A DNA stretch of 64,000 bases from Pseudodonghicola xiamenensis DSM 18339. GTDB taxonomy: Bacteria > Pseudomonadota > Alphaproteobacteria > Rhodobacterales > Rhodobacteraceae. The stretch lies in contig NZ_AUBS01000007.1 of assembly GCF_000429365.1 (NCBI RefSeq), forward strand, positions 62,001 to 126,000. The letters run 5' to 3'. The position numbers and the translations under genes were made by a program. This document shows, one piece after another, positions 34,861-43,506 of the stretch; positions within the stretch are counted from its first letter, which is position 1, and each line of letters begins with the position of its first letter. Under the pieces are notes generated by a model, which did not search any database, was not told the origin of the DNA, and saw only the letters and a list, made by a program, of their open reading frames with translations.

Positions 34861-36171
34861 ATGAGCGATGCACGTGCGATCCTGTCCCGGCTGCGTCGGG
34901 GGGAAGTGCCGTCTGTCGAGGACTTGCGCTGGTTCGCCGAAGGTCTGGCCGATGGTCGGGTCAGCGATGCCCAGGCCGGGGCCTTCGCCATGGGGGTCTG
35001 TCGTGGCGATCTCGGGGCCGAGGGGCGCACCGCGTTGACCCTGGCGATGCGCGACAGTGGCGAGGTGATGGGTTGGGGGCTTGACGGTCCGGTGGTGGAC
35101 AAGCATTCGACCGGCGGGGTGGGGGACTGCGTGTCCCTGGTGCTGGCGCCGGCGTTGGCGGCTTGCGGGGCATATGTGCCGATGATCTCGGGCCGGGGGC
35201 TGGGCCATACCGGTGGTACGCTGGACAAGCTGGAGGCAATCCCCGGGGTCTCTACCCAGATCCCGCAGGATGTTCTGCCGCAGATCGTCGCCAAGGCGGG
35301 TTGCGTGATCGCCGGCGCCTCGGCCCGGATCGCGCCGGCGGACAAGCGCCTTTATGTGGTGCGCGATGTGACCGGCACGGTCGAGAGCCTCGATCTGATC
35401 ACCGCCTCGATCCTGTCGAAGAAACTGGCCGAAGCGCCGCAGGCGCTGGTGCTGGACGTCAAACTGGGCAGTGGCGCTTTCATGAAGACTGAAGGCGAGG
35501 CGCGCGCCCTGGCGCAGGCGCTGGTCGAGACCGCCAATGCGGCGGGCTGCAAGGCTTCGGCCCTGATCACCGATATGTCGCAGCCTTTGGCATCGGCGCT
35601 GGGTAATGCGGTCGAGGTTGACGCCGCGATGCGGGTGCTGACCGGGGGCGAGGCCGGGCCGCTGGCTGATCTGACGGCGGCGCTGGGTGGTCAATTGCTG
35701 GCTGATGCCGGGTTGGCACCGGATGCCGAGGCCGGTGCCGAGCAAATCCGCAGGGTGATCGCCGAGGGGCTGGCGGCAGAGCGTTGCGGCCGGATGATCG
35801 CGGCACAGGGCGGTCCCACGGGCTTTGTCGACAACTGGGTGCGTTACCTGCCCGAGGCCGATGTCATGCATGAGGTCACCGCGCGGGACGAAGGCTTTGT
35901 CACCGCCATTGATGGCGAGGCGCTGGGCCTGGCCGTGGTGGCCTTGGGCGGCGGGCGTCAGGTGGAACACGATGTCATCAACCCCGCTGTCGGCCTGTCA
36001 GGGGTGATCCGGCTGGGGGCCAAGGTCGGGCGGGGCACGCCGCTGGCCATGATCCACGCCGCGCGGGAGGATGCGGCGCGCGGGGCGGCGCAGGCGGTGC
36101 GGGCGGCAATCACCATCGGGCCGAAGCCGGCCCCGCTGCCGGCCTTGGTGCGCGAAAGGATCACCCGGTGA
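34861..36171 (+). CDS. deoA: Thymidine phosphorylase
   Basis: The 436-residue enzyme cleaves thymidine or deoxyuridine with phosphate to the base and deoxyribose 1-phosphate. The phosphate-binding block VDKHSTGGVGDCVSLVLAP and the family region MISGRGLGHTGGTLDKLEAIPG are intact, as is VLDVKLGSGAFMK. The length matches bacterial DeoA. Its product is passed to the phosphopentomutase encoded next with a 4-base overlap. Confidence 0.95.
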   Translation: MSDARAILSRLRRGEVPSVEDLRWFAEGLADGRVSDAQAGAFAMGVCRGDLGAEGRTALTLAMRDSGEVMGWGLDGPVVDKHSTGGVGDCVSLVLAPALAACGAYVPMISGRGLGHTGGTLDKLEAIPGVSTQIPQDVLPQIVAKAGCVIAGASARIAPADKRLYVVRDVTGTVESLDLITASILSKKLAEAPQALVLDVKLGSGAFMKTEGEARALAQALVETANAAGCKASALITDMSQPLASALGNAVEVDAAMRVLTGGEAGPLADLTAALGGQLLADAGLAPDAEAGAEQIRRVIAEGLAAERCGRMIAAQGGPTGFVDNWVRYLPEADVMHEVTARDEGFVTAIDGEALGLAVVALGGGRQVEHDVINPAVGLSGVIRLGAKVGRGTPLAMIHAAREDAARGAAQAVRAAITIGPKPAPLPALVRERITR

Positions 36172-37379
36172 GCCGCGCCTTTCTGGTGGTGATGGATTCC
36201 GTCGGCATCGGCGGCGCGCCGGATGCGGATCGCTTCTTCAATGGCACGCGCCCGGACAACGGCGCCAATACGCTGGCCCATATCGCCCAAGCCTGCGCCG
36301 CAGGCCGCGCTGATCAGGGTCGCGCCGGCCCGCTCTGCCTGCCCAATCTGGATGCGCTGGGGCTGGGGGCGGCGGTGCGCCTTGCCTCCGGCGCTGATGT
36401 GCCGGGGCTTGGGGTCACGCCACAAGGCCTCTGGGGGGCGGCGACCGAGGTGTCGCCCGGCAAGGATACGCCCTCTGGGCATTGGGAGCTGGCCGGCCTG
36501 CCAGTGCCCTGGGACTGGCATTATTTCCCGGACACGATCCCCGCCTTTCCCGCCGATCTGAGTGCGGCAGTGGCCCGCGCTGCCGGCACCGAAGGCATTC
36601 TAGGCGATTGCCACGCCTCGGGGACCGAAATTCTGACCCGCCTCGGGGCCGAGCATCTGCGGACCGGCTGGCCGATCTGCTATACCTCCGCCGACAGCGT
36701 GTTCCAGATCGCCGCGCACGAAGAGACCTTCGGCCTCGACCGGCTGCTGAAACTTTGCGCCGATGTGGCGCCGATCCTGCATGCGATGAAGGTGGGGCGG
36801 GTGATCGCGCGCCCCTTTGTCGGCAGCCCGGAAACAGGGTTCACCCGCACTGCACATCGGCATGACTATGCCATCACCCCGCCGGCGCCGGTACTGACCG
36901 ATTGGGTACAGGCGGTGGGCGGCTGGGTACATGGGGTGGGCAAGATCGGCGATATCTTTTCCATGCAGGGCATCGACGATGTCGTCAAAGGCCCCGATGC
37001 CGATCTGATGCGGCAGCTCTCCACCCTGGTCGACGGCGCCGAGGAGGGCAGCCTGACCTTTGCCAATTTCGTCGAATTCGACAGCCTCTATGGTCATCGC
37101 CGCGATATCGCCGGCTATGCCCGGGCGCTGGAATGGTTCGATGCCGAAATCGGCGCGCTCCTGCCCCGGCTGCGGCCCGGCGATCTGATGATCCTGACCG
37201 CAGATCATGGCAACGATCCAAGCTGGAGCGGCACCGATCACACCCGCGAACGGGTGCCGGTGTTGGGCGCGGGGCGTGGCGCCAGGGCGCTGGGGCAGGT
37301 GGCTTTTGTCGATGTCGCCGCCAGTATCGCCGACCATCTGGGGTTGGCGGACCGCGGGCCGGGGCGCAGCTTCCTGTGA
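36168..37379 (+). CDS. deoB: Phosphopentomutase
   Basis: The 403-residue alkaline-phosphatase-superfamily enzyme has the metal and phospho-acceptor region VVMDSVGIGGAPDA, GKDTPSGHWELAG and the C-terminal metal motif LTADHGNDPSWSGTDHTRE. It interconverts (deoxy)ribose 1- and 5-phosphates, linking nucleoside breakdown to central metabolism. It begins within the deoA stop (GTGA overlap, GTG start). Confidence 0.95.
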   Translation: MSRAFLVVMDSVGIGGAPDADRFFNGTRPDNGANTLAHIAQACAAGRADQGRAGPLCLPNLDALGLGAAVRLASGADVPGLGVTPQGLWGAATEVSPGKDTPSGHWELAGLPVPWDWHYFPDTIPAFPADLSAAVARAAGTEGILGDCHASGTEILTRLGAEHLRTGWPICYTSADSVFQIAAHEETFGLDRLLKLCADVAPILHAMKVGRVIARPFVGSPETGFTRTAHRHDYAITPPAPVLTDWVQAVGGWVHGVGKIGDIFSMQGIDDVVKGPDADLMRQLSTLVDGAEEGSLTFANFVEFDSLYGHRRDIAGYARALEWFDAEIGALLPRLRPGDLMILTADHGNDPSWSGTDHTRERVPVLGAGRGARALGQVAFVDVAASIADHLGLADRGPGRSFL

Positions 37380-37465
37380 CCCTGTTCCCGCCTTGCCGCT
37401 TGCGGGTGAGGGCATGCCCGGCCTAATACAGAAAGATCGCTACCGATCTGTCCGGAGACTTCGCC

Positions 37466-38107
37466 ATGCACGCGCTTCACGATCTGCTCACCGTCGTCGA
37501 TCACCCGCTGGTTCAGCACAAGCTGACCCTGATGCGGGACAAGGGCGCCTCTTCGGCCGAATTTCGCCGGCTGCTGCACGAGATCACTCTGCTGCTGGCC
37601 TATGAGATCACCAGCGAGATGCCGATGACCACCCGGGCCATCGAAACCCCGCTGGAGGAAATGGATGCGCCGATCCTGGCGGGCAAGAAACTGGCGGTGG
37701 TGTCGATCCTGCGGGCCGGGAACGGCATGCTCGACGGTGTGCTGCAACTGGTGCCTTCTGCCCGAGTCGGCTTCATCGGCCTCTACCGTGACGAAGAGAC
37801 GCTGAAGCCGGTGCAATATTACTTCAAGGTGCCTGAGGGGATGAATGACCGCATGGTCATCGTGGTCGATCCGATGCTGGCCACCGGCAACAGCTCGGCT
37901 GCGGCCATCGACCTGCTGAAACAGGCCGGCGCCAGCGATATCCGCTTTCTCTGCCTGCTGGCCGCGCCCGAGGGCGTCGAACGGATGAGAGAGGCGCATC
38001 CCGATGTGCCGATCGTCACTGCCTCGCTCGATCGCGGGCTGAACAGCAAGGGCTATATCATGCCCGGGCTGGGCGATGCCGGGGACCGGATGTTCGGCAC
38101 CAAATAG
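37466..38107 (+). CDS. upp: Uracil phosphoribosyltransferase
   Basis: The 213-residue enzyme makes UMP from uracil and PRPP. The PRPP loop is [19 protein letters not shown], the N-terminal block [23 protein letters not shown] is typical, and the uracil-binding loop near the C-terminus reads [24 protein letters not shown]. It ends the cdd-deoA-deoB-upp cluster; the 86-base gap from deoB could hold an internal promoter. With cytidine deaminase and DeoA it lets the cell recover uracil as UMP. Confidence 0.95.
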   Translation: MHALHDLLTVVDHPLVQHKLTLMRDKGASSAEFRRLLHEITLLLAYEITSEMPMTTRAIETPLEEMDAPILAGKKLAVVSILRAGNGMLDGVLQLVPSARVGFIGLYRDEETLKPVQYYFKVPEGMNDRMVIVVDPMLATGNSSAAAIDLLKQAGASDIRFLCLLAAPEGVERMREAHPDVPIVTASLDRGLNSKGYIMPGLGDAGDRMFGTK

Positions 38108-38185
38108 GCCGGGTTTCCCGGGAAGAGGCCACTTTACTCAGGTTGGAATTTGCGGCATCCTGCGGCATATCTTGTGGGGGTGCGG

Positions 38186-39247
38186 ATGAATTTTACAAGG
38201 GTTATGGTCGCCACATTGATCGCTGCCGCTATCGGTCCGCTCGGGGCCAGCGCGCAGGACATGCGGTCGGATGCCGGCGCCGCCCCGGCGGAATTTCCCC
38301 CGACCTCTTTCGCGGGCAAGCAATATGTCGACAGTCGCGGCTGCATGTTCATTCGTGCGGGGATCGACGGCAATGTGACATGGGTGCCGCGGGTGACACG
38401 GGGGCGTCAGTTGATTTGCGGCTATCAGCCGACCTTCGGCAGCCAGACCGCGGCGACGACGGCTGCGCCTGCGCCGGTTCCGGCGCCGAAGCCTGTCGAG
38501 ATCACCCTGGCACCGGAAGATCGGCCGGCGCCTGCCGCCGCGCAACCTCGTCCGGCATCGCAGCCGGTTGCCGCGGCGCCGGCCAAGGCGTCGGCACCGG
38601 CGCCCCGCCGCAAGGTTGCCTCTGTCGCGACCGCAGCCGCGCCGAGCTCGCGGGCCCAGCAGTCGGCAGCGGCTGGTCCCTGCGCAAATGCTTCGGCCCT
38701 CAGTCAGCAATATATCAACCGCGGGCCGGGGGTGCGATGCGGGCCGCAACAGGATGTGCCGGTGCTGTCCGCGCGGATGGAGGCAAGCGCCCCGTCGACG
38801 CTCCAGCCCTATACGCCCGATACCCGGGTGGTGCCGCGCCACGTTTATGATCAGCGCCAGAACACCGATGGGATCACGGTGCCCAAGGGGTACCGTCCGG
38901 TCTGGTCGGATGATCGGCTGAACCCGCATCGGGCCGAATTCAGCCTGATGCCGGCGCAGATCGACCAGCCACCGCATGTCCCGTCAGGCTATGTAGCAAC
39001 GGGGCGGGGTGACGACCGGCTGAACACGCAGCGCGGAATGCGCACAGCCGTCGGCGATGCCCAGACCGATATGATCTGGACCAAGACGGTGCCGCGGCGC
39101 CTGGTTCCGGTCAAGACTGATCGTCCCGTCGTGGCGGCGCCGGCAGGGACCCTCGCCTCTCCGACCAAGACGGAGATGGCGGTTGTGCGGCTGTCGACCC
39201 GATCCGCGCCTGAGGCGGGCAAAGACGCGGCCTTTGAAGGGCGCTAA
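38186..39247 (+). CDS. Secreted Pro/Ala-rich protein with repeated GY-DDRLN modules
   Basis: The 353-residue protein starts MNFTRVMVATLIAAAIGPLGASAQ, a clear signal peptide. An N-terminal motif FAGKQYVDSRGCMFIRAGIDGN with paired cysteines is followed by an Ala/Pro linker (about 90-165). Then come two similar units, VPKGYRPVWSDDRLNPHRAE and VPSGYVATGRGDDRLNTQRG. I know this architecture from Rhodobacteraceae envelope proteins, but no function is assigned. The ATG at 38186 is favoured over upstream codons by the signal peptide and a GGGGG site. Confidence 0.72.
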   Translation: MNFTRVMVATLIAAAIGPLGASAQDMRSDAGAAPAEFPPTSFAGKQYVDSRGCMFIRAGIDGNVTWVPRVTRGRQLICGYQPTFGSQTAATTAAPAPVPAPKPVEITLAPEDRPAPAAAQPRPASQPVAAAPAKASAPAPRRKVASVATAAAPSSRAQQSAAAGPCANASALSQQYINRGPGVRCGPQQDVPVLSARMEASAPSTLQPYTPDTRVVPRHVYDQRQNTDGITVPKGYRPVWSDDRLNPHRAEFSLMPAQIDQPPHVPSGYVATGRGDDRLNTQRGMRTAVGDAQTDMIWTKTVPRRLVPVKTDRPVVAAPAGTLASPTKTEMAVVRLSTRSAPEAGKDAAFEGR

Positions 39248-39337
39248 GCCTCTCTGCCTGAAGGCTGCCGATCTTCTCCGGGCCGGTTTGCGGCTTTCAC
39301 GGCAGGAAGAAGGGCGCCCGCTCAGGGCGTCAGCGTA

Positions 39338-40351
39338 TCAGCCGCCGCAGATCCCCTGCAGTATCACCCAATCGCGATCGGGCAGCACTGGGTCGCCGTC
39401 CTTTCCGGCCATCGGGTCGGCGTCGATCAGTTCCTGAACCGTTTCGCCGCTGGGGTCGAGTGTGAGGGCATAGGGTGACGTGGGAACCTGCGCCTCGTCG
39501 AAGGCCTTCAGCAGGATGGTCGGGTCCTGTGATGGCCGGCCGGCTGTCAGGACATGTTCGGCGTAGCTGTCCAGCGTGTCGTGGCTGACCTCTCCGGTGG
39601 TCAGCAGCCGGAAACTTGCCACTGGCCCGCCATAGCGCAGCAGATCGGCAAGCGGATCGTTTTCGGTGGCACGACTTTGCTCGGCAAGGATGAAACCGGC
39701 GGCGACGGCGGGATCCTCGTAGTTTTCGATCAGGTCGCGGTTGAGCAGGATGATATCGCCGGGTAGATGCAGGGTGGTTTGCACGCCGGTGCGCAGCACC
39801 ACCAAGCGCCCGGTGCCGGTGCGTCGGGCCAACCGGTTCAGGATCGTCAGACCTTCGGGTGTCTCACAGGCCTTGCCAGTGACCCGTTCGATCCGCCGCA
39901 GCAGGGTCTGGCCGATTTCCTGACGCTTGATGTCGGGGACAACCTGGGTCGCATGCCGCTGCAGCGCACCGGGAAGCCAGAAGACCAGTAACACCAGCAC
40001 TGCGGCAAGGCTGGCGCTGACGCTGGCCAGGCGCAGCCGGCCCGGCCGGGGACGGGAGCGCGAGATCGCGGTGCGAATGCGTTCGATCGCCTCGATCATC
40101 GCATCCTCGCCATCAGCGAGTTCCAGCGTCTCATCGGGGTCGCCGTCGGGGTGATAGATCGCGGGTAGCACACCGGGATTGTACCGCACGACCGCAGCCA
40201 GCGACCAATGGGTCAGCGCACGGTCGGCCATGTCACTGATGGTGAGCGTCGCCTCGCCGACCGAGACAATCACCTCGCGCCGCTGGTCTTCGAGACTGCG
40301 GCGCCACAGGCCACTGGCCTCCAGCCGTTCGTATTCGCGCAGCGCCGTCAT
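39338..40351 (-). CDS. Membrane protein resembling an inactive M48-type peptidase
   Basis: The 337-residue protein has a soluble N-terminal part (1-105), one membrane segment (ASVSASLAAVLVLLVFWLP) and a C-terminal domain. The region DIILLNRDLIENYEDPAVAAGFILAEQSRATENDPLADLLRYGG follows the layout of M48 metallopeptidases (substrate strand, acidic helix, then HExxH). However, the expected HExxH position reads AEQSR, so zinc binding is not expected. The similarity is my reading and not confirmed by alignment. The gene is alone; the promoter side holds copy 2 of the dispersed element. Confidence 0.6.
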   Translation of the reverse strand: MTALREYERLEASGLWRRSLEDQRREVIVSVGEATLTISDMADRALTHWSLAAVVRYNPGVLPAIYHPDGDPDETLELADGEDAMIEAIERIRTAISRSRPRPGRLRLASVSASLAAVLVLLVFWLPGALQRHATQVVPDIKRQEIGQTLLRRIERVTGKACETPEGLTILNRLARRTGTGRLVVLRTGVQTTLHLPGDIILLNRDLIENYEDPAVAAGFILAEQSRATENDPLADLLRYGGPVASFRLLTTGEVSHDTLDSYAEHVLTAGRPSQDPTILLKAFDEAQVPTSPYALTLDPSGETVQELIDADPMAGKDGDPVLPDRDWVILQGICGG

Positions 40352-40462
40352 GTCAGGTGTTTCTGTCGTGCCTCGGGTATTTTTGAGACCACCCTAGCAC
40401 GCCGCGCACCCGGGCGGCAAACGCCTTTGCTCCCGGGGCGACATGTCGCTGGTGTTCCCGGA

Positions 40463-40654
40463 TCAGGAGGGTTTGAGCCCCATCTTGGCAAAGATCATTG
40501 CCGCCGGGCAAAAGCCGGTGAAGGAAGATTGCAGCAGGTTGGCACCGACAAAAACGGTCAGCCATACCCAATAGGGCGACACCCAATAGGTCAGGGCAAC
40601 CGACAGCAGAACCATGAACCCCGCAAAGGCGGTGACAGCGTTGTGAATGGTCAT
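40463..40654 (-). CDS. DUF2892 (YgaP C-terminal-like) membrane protein
   Basis: The 63-residue protein has two membrane helices (AVTAFAGFMVLLSVALTYWV and YWVWLTVFVGANLLQSSFTG) and ends TGFCPAAMIFAKMGLKPS; the TGFCPxxxI motif defines the family. DUF2892 proteins usually accompany rhodaneses or persulfide dioxygenases. The ATG at 40654 has AGGAC 6 bases upstream. A sulfide-type operator covers its promoter, so a part in sulfide or persulfide handling is inferred. Confidence 0.85.
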   Translation of the reverse strand: MTIHNAVTAFAGFMVLLSVALTYWVSPYWVWLTVFVGANLLQSSFTGFCPAAMIFAKMGLKPS

Positions 40655-40694
40655 CTTCAAGTCCTCTTGGTGGCAGGCGCGCCCTGGCGCCTTT

Positions 40695-40730
40695 GTATTC
40701 GAATTTAAGAATACGTTTGGGGTTTTGCAA
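40695..40730 (-). promoter_or_regulatory. Promoter with SqrR/BigR-type operator upstream of the DUF2892 gene
   Basis: On the minus strand TTGCAA (40730-40725), 17 bases and TAAATT (40707-40702) make a good sigma-70 promoter. GTATTC-N8-GAATAC (40695-40714) covers the -10 box. It contains ATTC-N8-GAAT, the site described for the sulfide-responsive ArsR-family repressor SqrR of Rhodobacter capsulatus. Confidence 0.65.
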
Positions 40731-40851
40731 GCCCGGAACATGCGCGGCGGCGTTTTCGGGTGTTTCGGGTGATGGCAATGACTCGGTTTCAGGTAGGCGG
40801 AGCCTTTGCCGGGCTCTTGCGACCGGTTCGAAATCAGTTAGCTTCTGGCGC

Positions 40852-41499
40852 ATGATCCTCAGCCCCGGGCGCGGTTACGTCTTTATCCATATCCCCAAGA
40901 CCGGAGGCACCTCTCTGGCGTTGGCGCTGGAGGCGCGGGCGATGAAGGACGACCTGATGCTGGGGGATACTCCGAAGGCGCGGCGGCGGCGGCATCGGTT
41001 GCATTCGGCGCCGGCGCAGGGGCGGCTGTGGAAGCATTCGACCCTGGCCGATATCGAGGGGCTGGTGCCGGACAGCCTGCTGGACGGGCTTTTCGCCTTT
41101 ACCCTGGTGCGCAATCCCTGGGCCCGGGCGCTGAGCTATTATCGTTGGCTGCGGTTGCAATCCTTCGATCACCCGGCGGTGCGGCTGGCCGGGGCGCTGA
41201 GCTTTGAGGGGTTTGTCACCCATGGCGACACCCGTGCCGCCTTTCGCGCCCATCCGTTTCCGTCTTACATGCGTCGTTCTGACGGGCGCGAGCAATGCGC
41301 GGCTTATATCCGGCTCGAACGCTTCGCTGAGGATGCCGCGCCGCTCGTTGCCCATCTGGGTTTCTCGTTGGAACTGCCTCATGAGAACCGCTCGGGCCCT
41401 GAGGCCGATTATCCTGCGATCTATACCCCCCGCGCGGCGGAGGCGGTGGCAGAGGCCTGCGCGCAGGATATCGACCGTTTCGGCTATGATTTCGGCTGA
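40852..41499 (+). CDS. Sulfotransferase-family protein
   Basis: The 215-residue protein has the 5'-phosphosulfate loop FIHIPKTGGTSL (11-22) and the 3'-phosphate region FTLVRNPWARALSYYRWL, the two signatures of the family that transfers sulfate from PAPS to carbohydrates or small molecules. The acceptor is unknown. The start at 40852 is the last ATG before the first motif; the frame is open further upstream without coding signs. Confidence 0.85.
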   Translation: MILSPGRGYVFIHIPKTGGTSLALALEARAMKDDLMLGDTPKARRRRHRLHSAPAQGRLWKHSTLADIEGLVPDSLLDGLFAFTLVRNPWARALSYYRWLRLQSFDHPAVRLAGALSFEGFVTHGDTRAAFRAHPFPSYMRRSDGREQCAAYIRLERFAEDAAPLVAHLGFSLELPHENRSGPEADYPAIYTPRAAEAVAEACAQDIDRFGYDFG

Positions 41500-41575
41500 G
41501 CCATCCCGTCGGGGGAGGCGGTATTTCCCGAAGAAAATGCGCCAGTCCCGTCGTTATTTGGGGGATTGGCGGATA

Positions 41576-41659
41576 ATGCGAAACAATGACATGAGTTTTC
41601 CCCATTTCGGGCCCATCGCGGGCCAGCTGGCCGGCTCTTGTGGCTGCATCATGGTTTGA
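41576..41659 (+). CDS. Possible 27-codon small ORF
   Basis: MRNNDMSFPHFGPIAGQLAG followed by SCGCIMV is encoded between the sulfotransferase and Hint-protein genes, in the same direction. GGGGGA lies about 10 bases before the ATG. The end with Cys-Gly-Cys is unusual, but the ORF is too short for codon statistics and I recognise no family. It may be chance. Confidence 0.25.
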   Translation: MRNNDMSFPHFGPIAGQLAGSCGCIMV

Positions 41660-41704
41660 GCCGGTCTGCGGGACCTGCAGAACCGCTGAGCGAAAGGCCC
41701 CTTG

Positions 41705-42418
41705 ATGCTGAAATTGCTGCGCGATCTGATGCGTGCCGATCCGCTGCCCGAGGAGGTGGCGCATCCGCTCGGGGGGATGCTGATCACGGGGCAGGCGGGG
41801 GTCATGGCCGGCACCCAAGTGGCGACGGCGGCAGGCTGGCGCCCGGTCGAGGCATTGCGCATCGGTGATCGGGTACTGAGTTTCGATCATGGTTTTCAGC
41901 CGGTGATCGACGTGCAGCGGGATCGGTTGACCGCTGGAGAGGAGCGTGGCGCCGCTGCGGGGCGGGCGCTGCGGGTGCCGCCGGGCGCGCTTGGCAATCA
42001 GGCGCCGTTGTGGCTGATGGCGGATCAGGAGCTTCTGGTGGAAAGTGAAGCGGCACAGCAAATTCTGGGAGAGGCCTTTGTCGCCGTTCCTGCCCGCGCG
42101 CTGTCGGGGCTGCGGCGTATCGCCGAGGCCGAGGTCGGGCCCGAACGTTCCACGGTCACCCTGATCTTTCCGCAGGAGGAGGCCATTTATGTCGAAGGTG
42201 GGCTGCTGGTGCTGTGTCCGCGACCGCAGACGCCGCTCGCCGCGGTCGAGGCAGGCGATCCGTATGAGGATTATTTCCGGGTCCAGACCTTGCAGACCGC
42301 GCGGTTCCTGCTGCGCCAGTTGATCGAGACAGGCGGTGCCGCCAGTCTGGGCTATGCGACCGAGGAGCTCGCGCCGATGATCGCCGCACCGCGTCAACCG
42401 CCGCGCCTGGTGGGCTGA
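41705..42418 (+). CDS. Hint-domain-like protein lacking the catalytic Cys and His
   Basis: The 237-residue protein contains the Hint (Hedgehog/intein) core GTQVATAAGWRPVEALRIGDRVLSFDHGFQPV. It aligns with the intact core of the protein at 51990-53141. The splice/cleavage Cys of that protein (Cys171) corresponds here to Gly32, and its His in SPQHRML corresponds to Gln108 in MADQELL. Autoprocessing is therefore not expected. No signal peptide is visible. The function is unknown. Confidence 0.68.
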   Translation: MLKLLRDLMRADPLPEEVAHPLGGMLITGQAGVMAGTQVATAAGWRPVEALRIGDRVLSFDHGFQPVIDVQRDRLTAGEERGAAAGRALRVPPGALGNQAPLWLMADQELLVESEAAQQILGEAFVAVPARALSGLRRIAEAEVGPERSTVTLIFPQEEAIYVEGGLLVLCPRPQTPLAAVEAGDPYEDYFRVQTLQTARFLLRQLIETGGAASLGYATEELAPMIAAPRQPPRLVG

Positions 42419-42499
42419 CCGGCGGCGCTTTCGATTGACGGGCGCCCGCAAATAACGCAGGACTGAGCGAACCCTGTTCTTGCAGCATGCGGATTTCTC

Positions 42500-42784
42500 A
42501 TGAGTTTTTCATCTGATACGGCTGAGACCCTTGCCTTGCAGGCGCTGGGCTGGCTGGTCACCAATGATGAGTTGCTGCCGGTCTTTCTCGGCGCCACGGG
42601 CGCAGGTGAGGACGAGCTTCGCGCGCGGGCGGCGGATCCCGTGTTCCTGGCAGCCGTGCTGGATTTCCTGATGATGGACGATGCCTGGGTCATGGCCTTT
42701 TGCGACAGCGTTCAGACCCCATATGATAGCCTGATGAAGGCCCGCGCCGCGTTGCCCGGCGGGGCGCAGATTAACTGGACCTGA
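42500..42784 (+). CDS. DUF3572 family protein
   Basis: The 94-residue acidic helical protein reads ETLALQALGWLVTNDELLPVFLGATGAG and ends near DDAWVMAFCDSVQTPYDSLMKARAALPGG, the signature of DUF3572, an alphaproteobacterial family of unknown function. The HAD phosphatase gene starts 26 bases downstream, and such pairs may be co-transcribed. Confidence 0.85.
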   Translation: MSFSSDTAETLALQALGWLVTNDELLPVFLGATGAGEDELRARAADPVFLAAVLDFLMMDDAWVMAFCDSVQTPYDSLMKARAALPGGAQINWT

Positions 42785-42810
42785 GAGCCGACGCCAAAGG
42801 AGCGCCCGCA

Positions 42811-43506
42811 ATGCCCATCGACGCCATTCTCTTTGACAAGGACGGCACCCTGTTCGATTTCGGCGCCACCTGGAATGTCTGGTCGCGCCGGGTGATCGAC
42901 GATCTGGCCGGGGGCGATGCCAATCTGGCCCGTGCCATGGCCGATGCGATGCGCTTCGATCTGGACAGCAACAGCTTTCTGCCCGACAGCCCGGTGATCG
43001 CCGGGACCAACCGGGAGGCGGCGGAATATATTGCCTCGGCACTCCCCGATCGCAGCGTCGAGGAGATAGAGCGCCACCTGACGCTCAGTGCAGCGGAGGC
43101 GCCCCTGGCGCCGGCGGTGCCGTTGGCTGCGTTCCTTGATGCGCTTTCGGCGCAGGGCCTCAGGCTGGGGGTGATGACCAATGACACCGAATATAGCGCC
43201 CGGGCGCAACTGGGCGGTGCGGGGGTGCTGGACCGGTTCGCCTTTGTCGCTGGTTTCGACAGTGGATATGGTGCCAAGCCGGCCCCCGATCCACTGCTGG
43301 CCTTCTGCGACGCGGTGGGGGTGGCGCCGGGGCGCACGGCGATGGTGGGCGACAGTACCCACGATCTGATTGCTGGGCGCGCTGCTGGCATGGCTACGCT
43401 GGGGGTGTTGACCGGGGTCGCCGGCATCGAGGAGCTGGCGCCCCATGCCGATGCGGTGCTGCCTGATATCGGTCATATCCCGGATTGGCTGGCGGCGCGC
43501 CGCTGA
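42811..43506 (+). CDS. HAD-family phosphatase (phosphoglycolate phosphatase-like)
   Basis: The 231-residue HAD hydrolase has motif I DKDGTLFD (nucleophile Asp9, Asp11), motif II VMTND, motif III Lys in GAKPAPDP and motif IV MVGDSTHDL. A helical cap sits between motifs I and II, so it is a subfamily I enzyme. Phosphoglycolate phosphatase is the closest guess; other sugar phosphates or nucleotides are possible. Confidence 0.87.
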   Translation: MPIDAILFDKDGTLFDFGATWNVWSRRVIDDLAGGDANLARAMADAMRFDLDSNSFLPDSPVIAGTNREAAEYIASALPDRSVEEIERHLTLSAAEAPLAPAVPLAAFLDALSAQGLRLGVMTNDTEYSARAQLGGAGVLDRFAFVAGFDSGYGAKPAPDPLLAFCDAVGVAPGRTAMVGDSTHDLIAGRAAGMATLGVLTGVAGIEELAPHADAVLPDIGHIPDWLAARR

